Positions 34,837 to 42,899 of a stretch of DNA of 64,000 nucleotides are shown here, one piece after another. Origin of the DNA: JADJXV01 sp964527785 (GTDB taxonomy: Bacteria; Bacteroidota; Ignavibacteria; Kapaibacteriales; UBA961); the NCBI GenBank assembly GCA_964527785.1, contig CAZGNO010000007.1, positions 8,165 to 72,164 of the forward strand. The letters are read 5' to 3'. Below the pieces are notes generated by a model. That model did not search any database. It was not told where the DNA came from and was given only the letters and a program-made list of their open reading frames with translations. Within the stretch, counting starts at the first letter, position 1, and each line of letters starts with the position of its first letter. A program made the position numbers and the translations under genes.

Positions 34837-36414
34837 ATGACACTGCTCTCAAAAGGTTATAGCGCAATAGAAGAATCGTTCGACTTGATGAAAAAGCAAG
34901 ACGAACGGCGTGCTGCTTTGAATCCGACTATTCCATTTACCCCGGAAGAAGTGACACCGGAAGCCATACGGGCGCGCATTAACCGTGCATGGGATGACTA
35001 CTGGTATTTTGATGAAGTATATTTCTCACCCGACCTGTATCAGAGCTACGCACCGTCCGGTGATTATCACAGAGAAATATACGACCAAATCATGACCCCC
35101 GGCGTTACGATTCATGCGGGCCCCCGTGACTTCGGTAAAACAGTAACGGCAAAAAAAATCCACGCATGGCTGCTTTTGACAGGGCGCAGTGAATTGATGC
35201 TGATTTCCTCAAGCACCTTGATTCTTGCTTCCAAAATATTGCGCGACATTGGAAATTTGATTGTTGATAACGATAAAATTCAACACGATTTCCAGCCGGA
35301 TTTCAGCATCTCGAATGCCGATGAATTTGCTTTTACATTACAATCCGAATACGCTCACAAACTAAGTGAACGATATGCCGGATGCTTTTCCGAAGGGAGA
35401 AGCGCACGGGGATTCGCTTCAGGTTTGAAACGACCCGACCGCGGCTACATTGATGATTTGGAAAACGAAAAATCCCCAATGGAGCCGGACGATGTTGAGA
35501 AGCGAATCAAGATAGTGGAAGAAGTGTACGGCTCTCTTGGCGGCGATGCAAAAACCCTGTTTTGCGCAGGCAACAACTTTGACGAACGGTGCTATATAAA
35601 CAAACTGCAAAAAGAGCAGCAGCAGGGAATCATCAGCTCAAAATCCAGCTGGAGAGTTAAAATACACCCTGCGTTTAGCAATGGAAAATCTCTGTGGCCT
35701 GAAAAGTATCCGGCAGGTTCTGAAAAGGAAATGATGATATTGGTGGATGCGCGGACATTGGAAAGTTTCAATGCAAACTACCAGCAGCAGCCCAAACCAA
35801 TTCAAGGTCATATTTTCGTTCGTGAAAAATTTGAGTACTGGAAAAACTATCCGGGGGATTGCAGGGGCGTGATGTTCACCGACCCGAATCTTGCACTAAA
35901 AGGAAAAGGCGATACTACGGGAATTACACGAATGACGTTTTCACCCGGCACGCAAAACCTATACATAACAGGATTCGCCCAGTCATTCAACGACCCTGAC
36001 TTGCTATTGAATACCATTTGCGATATGTACAGCGAGCGAGTGCTTCTGCTTGGTTTTGATGGCAGTGTTACACAAGAATCCCATTGGTATTACCATATCA
36101 GCAATTGGTCAATCAAAAAAAACCGAATGTTTCCCCCTGTCAAGTTTTGTGATTTCAATACAAAGCTACTGGCTATCAACCTGCAAATCAAATACAACGA
36201 AGGACGCGTTCTATTCGACCCTGCAATGCAGCTCACCAAACAAGGGCTTGATTACATAGACCAGTTTTGCGCTTACACTTCAAAAAAAGCCAATAAAAAA
36301 GACGACGCACCGGACAGCGCGATTTGCGCACTTGCACTACTTATGCTTTGCAATCTAAACGTATCCGACGGCGGAGATTCATATTCTATTCAGACATTTT
36401 CAGAGGACGACTAA
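34837..36414 (+). CDS. terminase large subunit
   Basis: 525 residues. ATPase domain: Walker A-like GPRDFGKT (95-102) and Walker B region RGYIDDLENEKSP (about 202-214). The nuclease domain starts at about residue 350 with RGVMFTDPNLALKGKGDTTG (first acid), followed by LGFDGSVTQESHW and the final DDAPDSAICALALLML. It pumps DNA into proheads and cuts it. In Mu-type phages packaging starts at the phage end and takes flanking host DNA. Its stop overlaps the portal start (TAATG). Confidence 0.9.
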   Translation: MTLLSKGYSAIEESFDLMKKQDERRAALNPTIPFTPEEVTPEAIRARINRAWDDYWYFDEVYFSPDLYQSYAPSGDYHREIYDQIMTPGVTIHAGPRDFGKTVTAKKIHAWLLLTGRSELMLISSSTLILASKILRDIGNLIVDNDKIQHDFQPDFSISNADEFAFTLQSEYAHKLSERYAGCFSEGRSARGFASGLKRPDRGYIDDLENEKSPMEPDDVEKRIKIVEEVYGSLGGDAKTLFCAGNNFDERCYINKLQKEQQQGIISSKSSWRVKIHPAFSNGKSLWPEKYPAGSEKEMMILVDARTLESFNANYQQQPKPIQGHIFVREKFEYWKNYPGDCRGVMFTDPNLALKGKGDTTGITRMTFSPGTQNLYITGFAQSFNDPDLLLNTICDMYSERVLLLGFDGSVTQESHWYYHISNWSIKKNRMFPPVKFCDFNTKLLAINLQIKYNEGRVLFDPAMQLTKQGLDYIDQFCAYTSKKANKKDDAPDSAICALALLMLCNLNVSDGGDSYSIQTFSEDD

Positions 36415-37628
36415 TGTATCAGTATCCTGCTCTCAAAGGCAAGCGATTGCCTGACGACACAATCATTACAAAAGCGGAGATTTTAGCCGATTACGAAGAT
36501 GCAAAAAGCCGCGATACGAGACCGCTCATGTCTATTCTGATGGCAATGAAAAGGGCTGACCCGCGTTTGCGCGGTCACATCGTCACACGCCAAACAGCTA
36601 TGAGCAGTTTCGGATGGGTGATTAAACCGTCCAATCCGAACCCCGAACAAAGGGAAATTGACGAAGCCGAACGCGCCAAAACCCGTTGTACGAGAATCAT
36701 TCAGGAGGTCATCAATCACCGCCTGCAAGCATCGCTATACGACGCGATGGTCATTCAAACCGAAATATCCCGTGACCCGAATAACGGTGCAATTCAAAAA
36801 CCAATACGTAGGTTTCGCCCCAATGAAATAGAGAAATCAAACGACTACGAAGTCTCTATTTATGCCGACGGTGAACAGAAGCGTCTTGAATTGACATTGC
36901 CTGTAGAGATGGGAATGCCTACTGAAGATAGAGCTAGCTATATCATAGCCGTTGGCGACGATGACGAACGCGGAGGGCTGCTTCGTTCCATCTTGTGGCA
37001 TGAAGTGTACTTACTTGGAAACAGAAAGGAATGGGCAAATTTTAATAAAAAGCTCAAAGGACTGTTGCAAGGTACATATCGCGAATGGGCTACTCCGGCA
37101 GAAAAGGAACAAGCTACAAAAGCTATGAAAACGGCAACTAAAGAGCAGTACATTCTTACCAGTGAAGCAATTCAATTCAAACTGAACCAAATCGCACAAG
37201 CCGGAGCAGGAACTTCATTCAAAGAATTTATTGACGACATTAAAATTGACGTTGCAATTTCATTGTTGGGTCAGGCAAACACATCTGAAATGCCAAAGAA
37301 CGGTGGGAGCAGGGCGGGGCTTCAGGTATTGAACTTGATTCGCAGTGACATCATGTTCGATGACATGATACGAACACAAAACTGTGTAAACGACCAAGTC
37401 CTTTTGAACGATGCACGCCTTAATCTAGACGCGTCGGCAGAAGCCGCTCCGTACATTTTCCAATTCCGTATTCCTGACGGTTTGGATGCCGAAGTACGCG
37501 CCCGAATCATTTTAGACGCCTACAATGCAGGTTTCCCATTGAATACAGGAGAAGCATACAACCAACTGGAGCTGACTCCGCCCAAAGATACTCCCGATAC
37601 ACTTGTTAAACAAACCGCACTAATATGA
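36414..37628 (+). CDS. portal protein (DUF935, Mu gp29-like)
   Basis: 404 residues from the ATG at 36414 (MYQYPALKGKRLPDDTI), which overlaps the terminase stop. A longer open frame from 36324 is not used. Family features: SILMAMKRADPRLRGHIVTR, then TAMSSFGWVI, GLLRSILWHEVYLLGNRKEW and a helical C-terminus with LLGQANTSEMPKNGGSRAGL. The dodecameric portal is the DNA entry gate and head-tail connector. At about 400 residues it is shorter than Mu gp29. Confidence 0.85.
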   Translation: MYQYPALKGKRLPDDTIITKAEILADYEDAKSRDTRPLMSILMAMKRADPRLRGHIVTRQTAMSSFGWVIKPSNPNPEQREIDEAERAKTRCTRIIQEVINHRLQASLYDAMVIQTEISRDPNNGAIQKPIRRFRPNEIEKSNDYEVSIYADGEQKRLELTLPVEMGMPTEDRASYIIAVGDDDERGGLLRSILWHEVYLLGNRKEWANFNKKLKGLLQGTYREWATPAEKEQATKAMKTATKEQYILTSEAIQFKLNQIAQAGAGTSFKEFIDDIKIDVAISLLGQANTSEMPKNGGSRAGLQVLNLIRSDIMFDDMIRTQNCVNDQVLLNDARLNLDASAEAAPYIFQFRIPDGLDAEVRARIILDAYNAGFPLNTGEAYNQLELTPPKDTPDTLVKQTALI

Positions 37629-37759
37629 CACCCGAAATCATGAAAAAAATAGCCGAGCGAGCGCGGCAAATAACTCTCGAAAATGCCGCAAAGGGAATAG
37701 ACATAAACAGCAAAGGGTTTTCCTACCCTAAAAAACCGTTCAAAAAGAAACTTCTCTGA
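37625..37759 (+). CDS. 44-residue partial duplicate of the following virion morphogenesis gene
   Basis: A complete small frame starts inside the portal stop (ATGA) and ends 1 bp before the next ATG. It begins MTPEIMKKIAERARQITLEN, and the next gene begins MTPEIMNKIAVRARQMILEN. The likeness continues through GIDINSKGFSYPKKPF against GIDINGKRFSYSEKPF, after which this copy adds KKKLL and stops. It is a diverged tandem duplication, offset by 136 bp, of the first 40 codons. The start, stop and frame are kept, so it may be expressed. Confidence 0.6.
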   Translation: MTPEIMKKIAERARQITLENAAKGIDINSKGFSYPKKPFKKKLL

Positions 37760-37760
37760 T

Positions 37761-38291
37761 ATGACACCCGAAATCATGAATAAAATAGCCGTCCGTGCGC
37801 GACAAATGATTCTCGAAAATATCCGGCAAGGGATAGACATAAACGGCAAACGCTTTTCCTATTCAGAGAAACCGTTTGCCCGTCCGTTCGACAAGCGAAT
37901 CAAGGGATACAAACAGCTCATAAAAGACGAACGACTTACGGTATTCAAAAAAGACGGGAAAAACAACTGGATGGTTGTCGAAGGGGGCTATAAGGATTAT
38001 CGGCGTATGCGCGGTCAAAATCCTGACGGTGATTTTCTTACCGATACAGGGGCTGAATTACGGAATTTCCAAATCATAGAGCTGACAGCCACAATTGCAC
38101 GACTCGGATTTACCGACCCGAAACAGCTCAAAAAATCCCTATGGCAAAACACGATGGGCGTAGGGAAAAGTAAGAAATTGTGGCAGTGGATGGGGCTTAG
38201 GAAAGAACAGGTAAAAGAGCTGGCAGAATACGCCGCTTCACTCATTACAGGACAGTATATCGAACAACTTTTGAAGGGGATAATAAAGTGA
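37761..38291 (+). CDS. phage virion morphogenesis protein (Mu gpG-like)
   Basis: 176 residues. The N-terminal helix (IMNKIAVRARQMILENIRQG) is followed by a basic middle part, GDFLTDTGAELRNFQIIELT and then KKLWQWMGLRKEQVKELAEY, the pattern of the virion morphogenesis/tail completion (gpG, S-type) family. It acts at head or tail joining. Last gene of the rightward late operon, ending just before a pair of hairpins. Confidence 0.65.
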   Translation: MTPEIMNKIAVRARQMILENIRQGIDINGKRFSYSEKPFARPFDKRIKGYKQLIKDERLTVFKKDGKNNWMVVEGGYKDYRRMRGQNPDGDFLTDTGAELRNFQIIELTATIARLGFTDPKQLKKSLWQNTMGVGKSKKLWQWMGLRKEQVKELAEYAASLITGQYIEQLLKGIIK

Positions 38292-38293
38292 AA

Positions 38294-38362
38294 TTATCAC
38301 CTTCCCGACGTCGGGAAGGTGATAAACAGACAAAAAAAAGCCCGTCAATTGACGGGCTTTTT
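38294..38362. terminator. two hairpins between convergent phage operons
   Basis: The first hairpin (38294-38325) is a perfect palindrome with arm TTATCACCTTCCCGAC. The second (38336-38362) has arm AAAAGCCCGTCAA and its complement, flanked by A and T runs, so it can end transcription both ways. They separate the rightward late operon from the leftward early operon. The second hairpin also encodes the last residues of the leftward gene at 38345. Confidence 0.8.
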
Positions 38363-38770
38363 GCTTTCATCTTTTTCAGCTAATTTAGCAGCTTCGCTCT
38401 TTACCTGTAAATTACGCAACATTTGCAGTTCGTCAAATTCATGCTGAAAAAACCAACGCTCTCGACTGGACTGCAAAACCGTTAATTCCTCCAGTCGGCT
38501 TTCAGCATTTTTGTCGAATGAATGCCAATTACCATACCATCCATTGATTTGACTGTCAGAATATTCAATGCTGCAATTTTGATTCATTACGTCTAATATC
38601 TCAAATAGGTCGCTGAATGCACTTGTAGCGCGGTCAGCTTGTATGGAAATTTGCTGCAAGTAAATAACATTACTTTCAAACTTCGCCAGAATGATTGCCA
38701 TAGCTTTTGCTTGCTCTTCATTGAACACACCCACTTCATAGAGAACATTTATTTTGTCAATTGTTTTCAT
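38345..38770 (-). CDS. hypothetical phage protein (end of early operon)
   Basis: 141 residues, helical and acidic, with no family I recognise (YEVGVFNEEQAKAMAIILAK, RLEELTVLQSSRERWFFQHE). Its last ten codons lie within the bidirectional terminator hairpin. It is the last gene of the long leftward operon that starts near 47962, so early or middle expression is expected. Function unknown. Confidence 0.6.
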   Translation of the reverse strand: MKTIDKINVLYEVGVFNEEQAKAMAIILAKFESNVIYLQQISIQADRATSAFSDLFEILDVMNQNCSIEYSDSQINGWYGNWHSFDKNAESRLEELTVLQSSRERWFFQHEFDELQMLRNLQVKSEAAKLAEKDESKKPVN

Positions 38771-38780
38771 AATGCTTATT

Positions 38781-38981
38781 CTATTTTTCTTTTTTTGTTT
38801 TAAACACTGTATGCATCAGGACAATATATATCACTATCATAATTCCTATCACAACCGGAAACGAATCTTCCCAAACATAATAATTGCCGATTAGACCTAG
38901 AATGCCTATAGTCCAAAGAATGATACGACCCCAGTGGATTGATACCTTACCTATGTAGAAAAGCGGCGTGTTGAGGTTCAT
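38781..38981 (-). CDS. small two-helix phage membrane protein
   Basis: 66 residues from the ATG at 38981, just past the stop of the upstream lipoprotein gene. Two hydrophobic stretches (IILWTIGILGLIGNYYV and FPVVIGIMIVIYIVLMHTVF) are followed by a basic tail TKKEK. Two-helix proteins of this size can be holins, but it is far from the lysis cassette. A partner of the lipoprotein encoded immediately before it is equally possible. Confidence 0.55.
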   Translation of the reverse strand: MNLNTPLFYIGKVSIHWGRIILWTIGILGLIGNYYVWEDSFPVVIGIMIVIYIVLMHTVFKTKKEK

Positions 38982-38983
38982 TG

Positions 38984-39730
38984 TCAATCCATCACTTTGT
39001 ATTTAATCAGTTGATTGTTATATTCAAGTATTTTTATCTTTAAATTCTTATACCCAATAACATTGTCTTTAATTTCATTTAAATTATAATATACTGCCTG
39101 TGTAAATCCGGGTCTAATCATATCCTTTGAAAACTCTCTGTACGTTAGTACTATACTATTGTTTTGTATTCCCATGTATAGCAATTCCCACCGAAATTCC
39201 GCATCACTTATTATGTCAAAACTTATCTTTTCAACCGGAATTGGAGTTTTGAATTTACTGGCAAATTGCTCTTTACCAAGCGCGTCAAACGACATTTGAA
39301 TCAATGAGTCTGATTTAATGACAAAGTATGAATTACTCGAATAAGGTGCAATAGTAGGAACATTAGAGTATTGAATCCACGTTTCTTGTGGTCGTTCTTT
39401 TACTGAGAAAAGCTGATTGTAGGTAATTAAAGAATCAACAGGAATGTCAATCTTTTTACTCTTGTCAAAACCAATCCCATCCCAAGAACTAAAATACGGG
39501 TTAGAGAACCGGATACCAACTCTATTTCTATATCGTACAGCCGTAGTCCTAGCACGAAGCTCACTGAAATACATTGTACTTCCAACGCTCACTGTGTGTT
39601 CTGTGTTTTTAATTGTTGTGCTGTCAAACGCATTGCGCGGCTCAGAAATTAAACTGGGTTTTAACCAAACAACAGGGGAACACCCCACTGCGAATGCCGC
39701 CAGCATACAAACCACTAATAAATACTTCAC
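38984..39730 (-). CDS. prophage-encoded lipoprotein
   Basis: About 248 residues from a GTG start at 39730 preceded by GGAGGGTAAC. This start gives a proper lipoprotein signal (KYLLVVCMLAAFAVGC, lipobox AVGC), whereas the longer frame from 39763 would bury it. The mature chain is beta-rich with no recognised domain. Lipoproteins expressed from prophage early regions often alter the host surface or block superinfection. That is a suggestion based on type and place, not on sequence identity. Confidence 0.6.
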   Translation of the reverse strand: MKYLLVVCMLAAFAVGCSPVVWLKPSLISEPRNAFDSTTIKNTEHTVSVGSTMYFSELRARTTAVRYRNRVGIRFSNPYFSSWDGIGFDKSKKIDIPVDSLITYNQLFSVKERPQETWIQYSNVPTIAPYSSNSYFVIKSDSLIQMSFDALGKEQFASKFKTPIPVEKISFDIISDAEFRWELLYMGIQNNSIVLTYREFSKDMIRPGFTQAVYYNLNEIKDNVIGYKNLKIKILEYNNQLIKYKVMD

Positions 39731-39777
39731 GTTACCCTCCTTTGTAAAATAACCACTGTTCAAAAATACAAAAAATC

Positions 39778-40011
39778 TTAATTCAAGCTCGCCTTCCTAA
39801 GAATTTGACGTTGATTCCATTCATCGTAATCCTTTTTATCAATTGTTGAAATCCTGTCAATCACAACAGCGCGAACACGGAACGACTTTTCTACACTCAT
39901 TATAACCTCTTGCATATTTGGAAAGTCCTCACGCTCAAATGTGCCTCCGCCTTTTACTGTCATACCGGAGCGAACACTGACCCCGGTGAACATAAATATA
40001 AAATACAGCAT
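39778..40011 (-). CDS. hypothetical small phage protein
   Basis: 77 residues from the ATG at 40011 (MLYFIFMFTGVSVRSG), which follows AGAGG by 7 bp and comes right after the upstream stop. The frame could begin earlier at 40026. Hydrophobic start, then a polar part with a KSFRVRAVVIDRISTIDKKD strand-helix pattern. No family recognised. Confidence 0.5.
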   Translation of the reverse strand: MLYFIFMFTGVSVRSGMTVKGGGTFEREDFPNMQEVIMSVEKSFRVRAVVIDRISTIDKKDYDEWNQRQILRKASLN

Positions 40012-40012
40012 T

Positions 40013-40417
40013 TCAGACCTCTTCATCTTGTACAATTGGAATTAACTCGACAATAAACCGCACTACCATTGCGGCAACTTGCACAGCTTCTTGTCTCTGT
40101 GCTGCCAAATTTACGTCTTTTGCCTTAATTTCGTCCCACAATTCGTCCATTTCTTCGCGAATAACGGCATATCCTTCGTGACCTGATGCAAAAGGACGGG
40201 GGAAAATATATTTTGCACGTAAAAATTCATGTTGTATTTCTTGTAGAACTTCACCGGAATTTTCAATATCCTTTAATTCAATTAAAAGTGTGTCTATTAA
40301 ACTCAAACCACTCATAACACTATCTAACATAGTCAGTTTAACCTTATCCGTTTCACCTGACTTCAATTTTTCTACAGTTTCTTTTGTGCTATTTATATAT
40401 AATTTAATCGTACTCAT
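40013..40417 (-). CDS. MazG-like nucleotide pyrophosphohydrolase domain protein
   Basis: About 134 residues from the ATG at 40417 (MSTIKLYINSTKETVE). The open frame extends to 40519 but would run into the upstream gene. The C-terminal half has SGHEGYAVIREEMDELWDEI and later EAVQVAAMVVRFI. The first matches the E-x-x-x-E metal-binding helix and the second the closing helix of MazG-like/dNTP pyrophosphohydrolase folds common in phages. Such enzymes hydrolyse (d)NTPs or lower (p)ppGpp. The match is short, so this is moderate at best. Confidence 0.5.
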   Translation of the reverse strand: MSTIKLYINSTKETVEKLKSGETDKVKLTMLDSVMSGLSLIDTLLIELKDIENSGEVLQEIQHEFLRAKYIFPRPFASGHEGYAVIREEMDELWDEIKAKDVNLAAQRQEAVQVAAMVVRFIVELIPIVQDEEV

Positions 40418-40452
40418 GTTTTTAATTGTTTGTTTGTTAATAAAATTATGAT

Positions 40453-41130
40453 TTACGCCGCTTTGGCGAACCAATCCGACCGTTCCAACCTTGCAATTTC
40501 CACCGACACACCAACCCATTGATGCCTACAATGCCAGCCGCCCATATTATACAGCACCGAAAGCCCCTGACCGTTGTCCATTGCCAAAATTTCACTGATA
40601 TGATACACCCGACCTGCGTGTTGAGCGCAAAACGCGCGTGCATTGCCCGTAGGCCCAACATACCGAAACCATTCAACACCAGCCGCACGCTCAGACTCCA
40701 CATTCGATGCTCTATCCAACGCCGCAGAAGCCGTCACGATTTGCGTTTCAATGTGATGCAACTTACTATCTGCCTTTCGGAGTATTTCACGCGCTACTGC
40801 CCTGTAATCGCCCTCTATTCCGTTTTTCGCAGCTTCTTTGTATCCCAATTGAACAGCATTCAATACATCTTCTTTGAAATTCTTGGACGCTTTTTCAGCC
40901 ATTTTGAGAATTGGTGCAAGACGGCTGTTTATTGCGTCCTGCTGGACTTCCGAAACTCCAAATTGCTTGACAAAATCGTCCACCGATAGATTGCGGATGT
41001 CAGGAAAAACCCTTTCAGCAGGGTTTTGAAGCAGCATCCGTTTTACTGCTGCTTCCACCTGTCCTGCGGGCTTGTTTTCGCGCGTCATACGCTCTATCAA
41101 GTTCCGTAGTTTACGCTCAAATTCAGTCAT
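40453..41130 (-). CDS. minor head protein (Mu gpF/SPP1 gp7-like)
   Basis: 225 residues. The C-terminal half has WFRYVGPTGNARAFCAQHAG, then GRVYHISEIL and GGWHCRHQW, the pattern of the phage head morphogenesis domain (Cys and His conserved around a W-x-Y-x-GP motif). Mu gpF is needed for head assembly and is encoded beside the portal. Here the gene is alone within the leftward early operon, 2.2 kb away and on the opposite strand from the portal. It is also about half the length of Mu gpF. Confidence 0.72.
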   Translation of the reverse strand: MTEFERKLRNLIERMTRENKPAGQVEAAVKRMLLQNPAERVFPDIRNLSVDDFVKQFGVSEVQQDAINSRLAPILKMAEKASKNFKEDVLNAVQLGYKEAAKNGIEGDYRAVAREILRKADSKLHHIETQIVTASAALDRASNVESERAAGVEWFRYVGPTGNARAFCAQHAGRVYHISEILAMDNGQGLSVLYNMGGWHCRHQWVGVSVEIARLERSDWFAKAA

Positions 41131-41401
41131 ACAAACCTCTCTGCATCTGTTTCGGGTGTATATCGTCGCGTTTCTTCCAAACGCTTTTGTATTCTTCTAC
41201 GGTAACTTTCAAAACTTCATCAATGAGCGGGTCACGCACAAGAACATACTTCATACGTGACTCCTCAATCCACCGCACACCACAATGACACAGCACCTGC
41301 CGAGTATCGGCATGGTCGGTACGCTTACCGTCGGCAGTATGCTCCCGTACTGTTTTATATACACTAACCTCATGTTCGCGACCGCAACCCGGACAGACCA
41401 T
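41123..41401 (-). CDS. zinc-ribbon-type small phage protein
   Basis: 92 residues from the ATG at 41401 (MVCPGCGREHEVSVY), with GAGG 7 bp upstream. The longer frame from a TTG at 41440 has less support. Two Cys pairs, CPGC near the start and LCHCG after 30 residues, could form a zinc ribbon. The C-terminal half is helical and basic. It overlaps the minor head gene by 8 bp. It could bind nucleic acid or be structural; function unknown. Confidence 0.6.
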   Translation of the reverse strand: MVCPGCGREHEVSVYKTVREHTADGKRTDHADTRQVLCHCGVRWIEESRMKYVLVRDPLIDEVLKVTVEEYKSVWKKRDDIHPKQMQRGLYD

Positions 41402-41591
41402 AACGCACCTCAAATTCTTCTTTGGAAATACATTCGACAATTTTATCGTTTTCGTCTCGAATCGTCATATATCCGGGCTGCAAAACCACACCTGTACTAA
41501 ACTTCCAGTTTATCAAGCAAACATGAGCGTAGCCGCCTTCTGCGAACGTCGCGTAATTACCATTCTTGGTAATAAACCGTATCGTTTTCAT
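41370..41591 (-). CDS. hypothetical small phage protein
   Basis: 73 residues, beta-rich (MKTIRFITKNGNYATFAEGG, then YMTIRDENDKIVECISKEEF). The start overlaps the upstream ParB-like gene stop by 4 bp and its end overlaps the next start by 32 bp, so it belongs to the same coupled operon. No family recognised. Confidence 0.5.
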   Translation of the reverse strand: MKTIRFITKNGNYATFAEGGYAHVCLINWKFSTGVVLQPGYMTIRDENDKIVECISKEEFEVRYGLSGLRSRT

Positions 41592-42562
41592 TGGTTTTCA
41601 AGAACCAAGTTTGCCCATCGCTCCATTTCCGTAGCAACTTCATTCAGCGACCAGCTCCACGTTCCTTTCAATTGCCCTGTTCGTGCCCCTCTCAGCGACA
41701 AACCTTCTAAAAAGTTATACGCATTTTCATACGTATTGGCATAGATACCCGCACTTACTTCTGTTGCCTTTTCGGATTTGAACGGTGCTTCCGGTTTCGA
41801 TTTTTCAACTTTCTTAACTTCGTTTTTGGACGGGTTTTTCAAGTTGTCAATCTGTTTCAAAAGAGCCGTTACTTCTTTATCCACTTTTGCAATTGTTGTC
41901 ATCCCTTCGCAAATCTCATCTTCAAGATTTTGCCACACTGACTCAAGATATTCAATATCTTTTTTCTTGACTTTTTTAAGCTCGCGAAGGTCGTCAAAAA
42001 CTTTTGCACGATATTCCAAATCACATACACGGGTGAGCGTTTCTTGCTCTCTTTTGCTGAACCCTGTAATTTTTTCTATTATCTCCCAAATACGCATTTT
42101 TGAGACATCAACACCAAGTCCGTCCACGACGTGGACGAACGCGCCAATGTTCTCGTCATAGTCGTTATAAGTCTCTGAATTTCCTATAAAGTATTTGTTT
42201 TGGCGTAGAAATTGCTTGACCTGCTTAAAAAACCTCACTTTGTACGCTTCTTTCAGGTCTCTTCCAACATTACAGGCGAACAAAAGCAGAAGCTCCGTTG
42301 CATCATCTACCTGAATATATTCTGCCCTGATTTCTGTTTGTCCGCATTCCTTTGCCGCCCATCTTCTGCCATGACCTGATACAATTCTCTTAGTGCCGTC
42401 ACTGCGTAAATTCACCAGTATATTTACGAGTACGCCGTGCATCCGAACCGACTGCAATAAACCTTCTTTGTCCTTTTCTGATATACTGAAAATTTTTGAA
42501 TTTTCAGGGTGTTCGGTAAGTTCATCAATATTTACCAACTCAACTGACTTTGACCTAAACAT
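41588..42562 (-). CDS. ParB-like nuclease domain protein
   Basis: 324 residues. The N-terminus has the ParB/Srx fold: NIDELTEHPENSKIF, LLQSVRMHGVLVNILVNLRS and IVSGHGRRWAAKECG, the last being the nucleotide-binding box. A helical middle part (SKREQETLTRVCDLEYRAKV) may bind DNA, and a charged linker leads to a C-terminal helical segment. AAGGAG precedes the start. Such proteins occur in the early operons of many Mu-like phages of Bacteroidota. Roles in replication, partition or regulation are possible, and none is proved here. Confidence 0.75.
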   Translation of the reverse strand: MFRSKSVELVNIDELTEHPENSKIFSISEKDKEGLLQSVRMHGVLVNILVNLRSDGTKRIVSGHGRRWAAKECGQTEIRAEYIQVDDATELLLLFACNVGRDLKEAYKVRFFKQVKQFLRQNKYFIGNSETYNDYDENIGAFVHVVDGLGVDVSKMRIWEIIEKITGFSKREQETLTRVCDLEYRAKVFDDLRELKKVKKKDIEYLESVWQNLEDEICEGMTTIAKVDKEVTALLKQIDNLKNPSKNEVKKVEKSKPEAPFKSEKATEVSAGIYANTYENAYNFLEGLSLRGARTGQLKGTWSWSLNEVATEMERWANLVLENQ

Positions 42563-42583
42563 ATTTGCAAACTCCTTATATAA

Positions 42584-42835
42584 TCAAAATAGAAAGTGAC
42601 TTTTTTTTATTTCTACCTTCTCGTTTTTATCTGATTGCTGACCGCGCTCAAACATTTCCTTGAGAAGATTAGCCACTTGATAACAATCAGAAAAACTTCT
42701 GCTTAAATTTGAATCTTCCGGTTCATCATCTTGCACGTTAAAAACATGCTTACCATCTACCTTAACTGCCAATTGCTGCTGTCCTGCAAGCTGCTCCATC
42801 CACTCATCCGGTCGTGTTATTACTTCTATTACCAT
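42584..42835 (-). CDS. hypothetical small phage protein
   Basis: 83 residues from the ATG at 42835 (MVIEVITRPDEWMEQLAG), preceded by GGGAG. The longer frame to 42937 would overlap Gam. The chain is acidic, with a C-terminal helix (SFSDCYQVANLLKEMFERG). It lies between gam and the ParB-like gene in the coupled early operon. Function unknown. Confidence 0.5.
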   Translation of the reverse strand: MVIEVITRPDEWMEQLAGQQQLAVKVDGKHVFNVQDDEPEDSNLSRSFSDCYQVANLLKEMFERGQQSDKNEKVEIKKSHFLF

Positions 42836-42899
42836 TGTTGTAAACTCCCGTATTATAGTGGAAATCAGGCGACCCCCGTCGCCCAATTTCCCCCGATTA

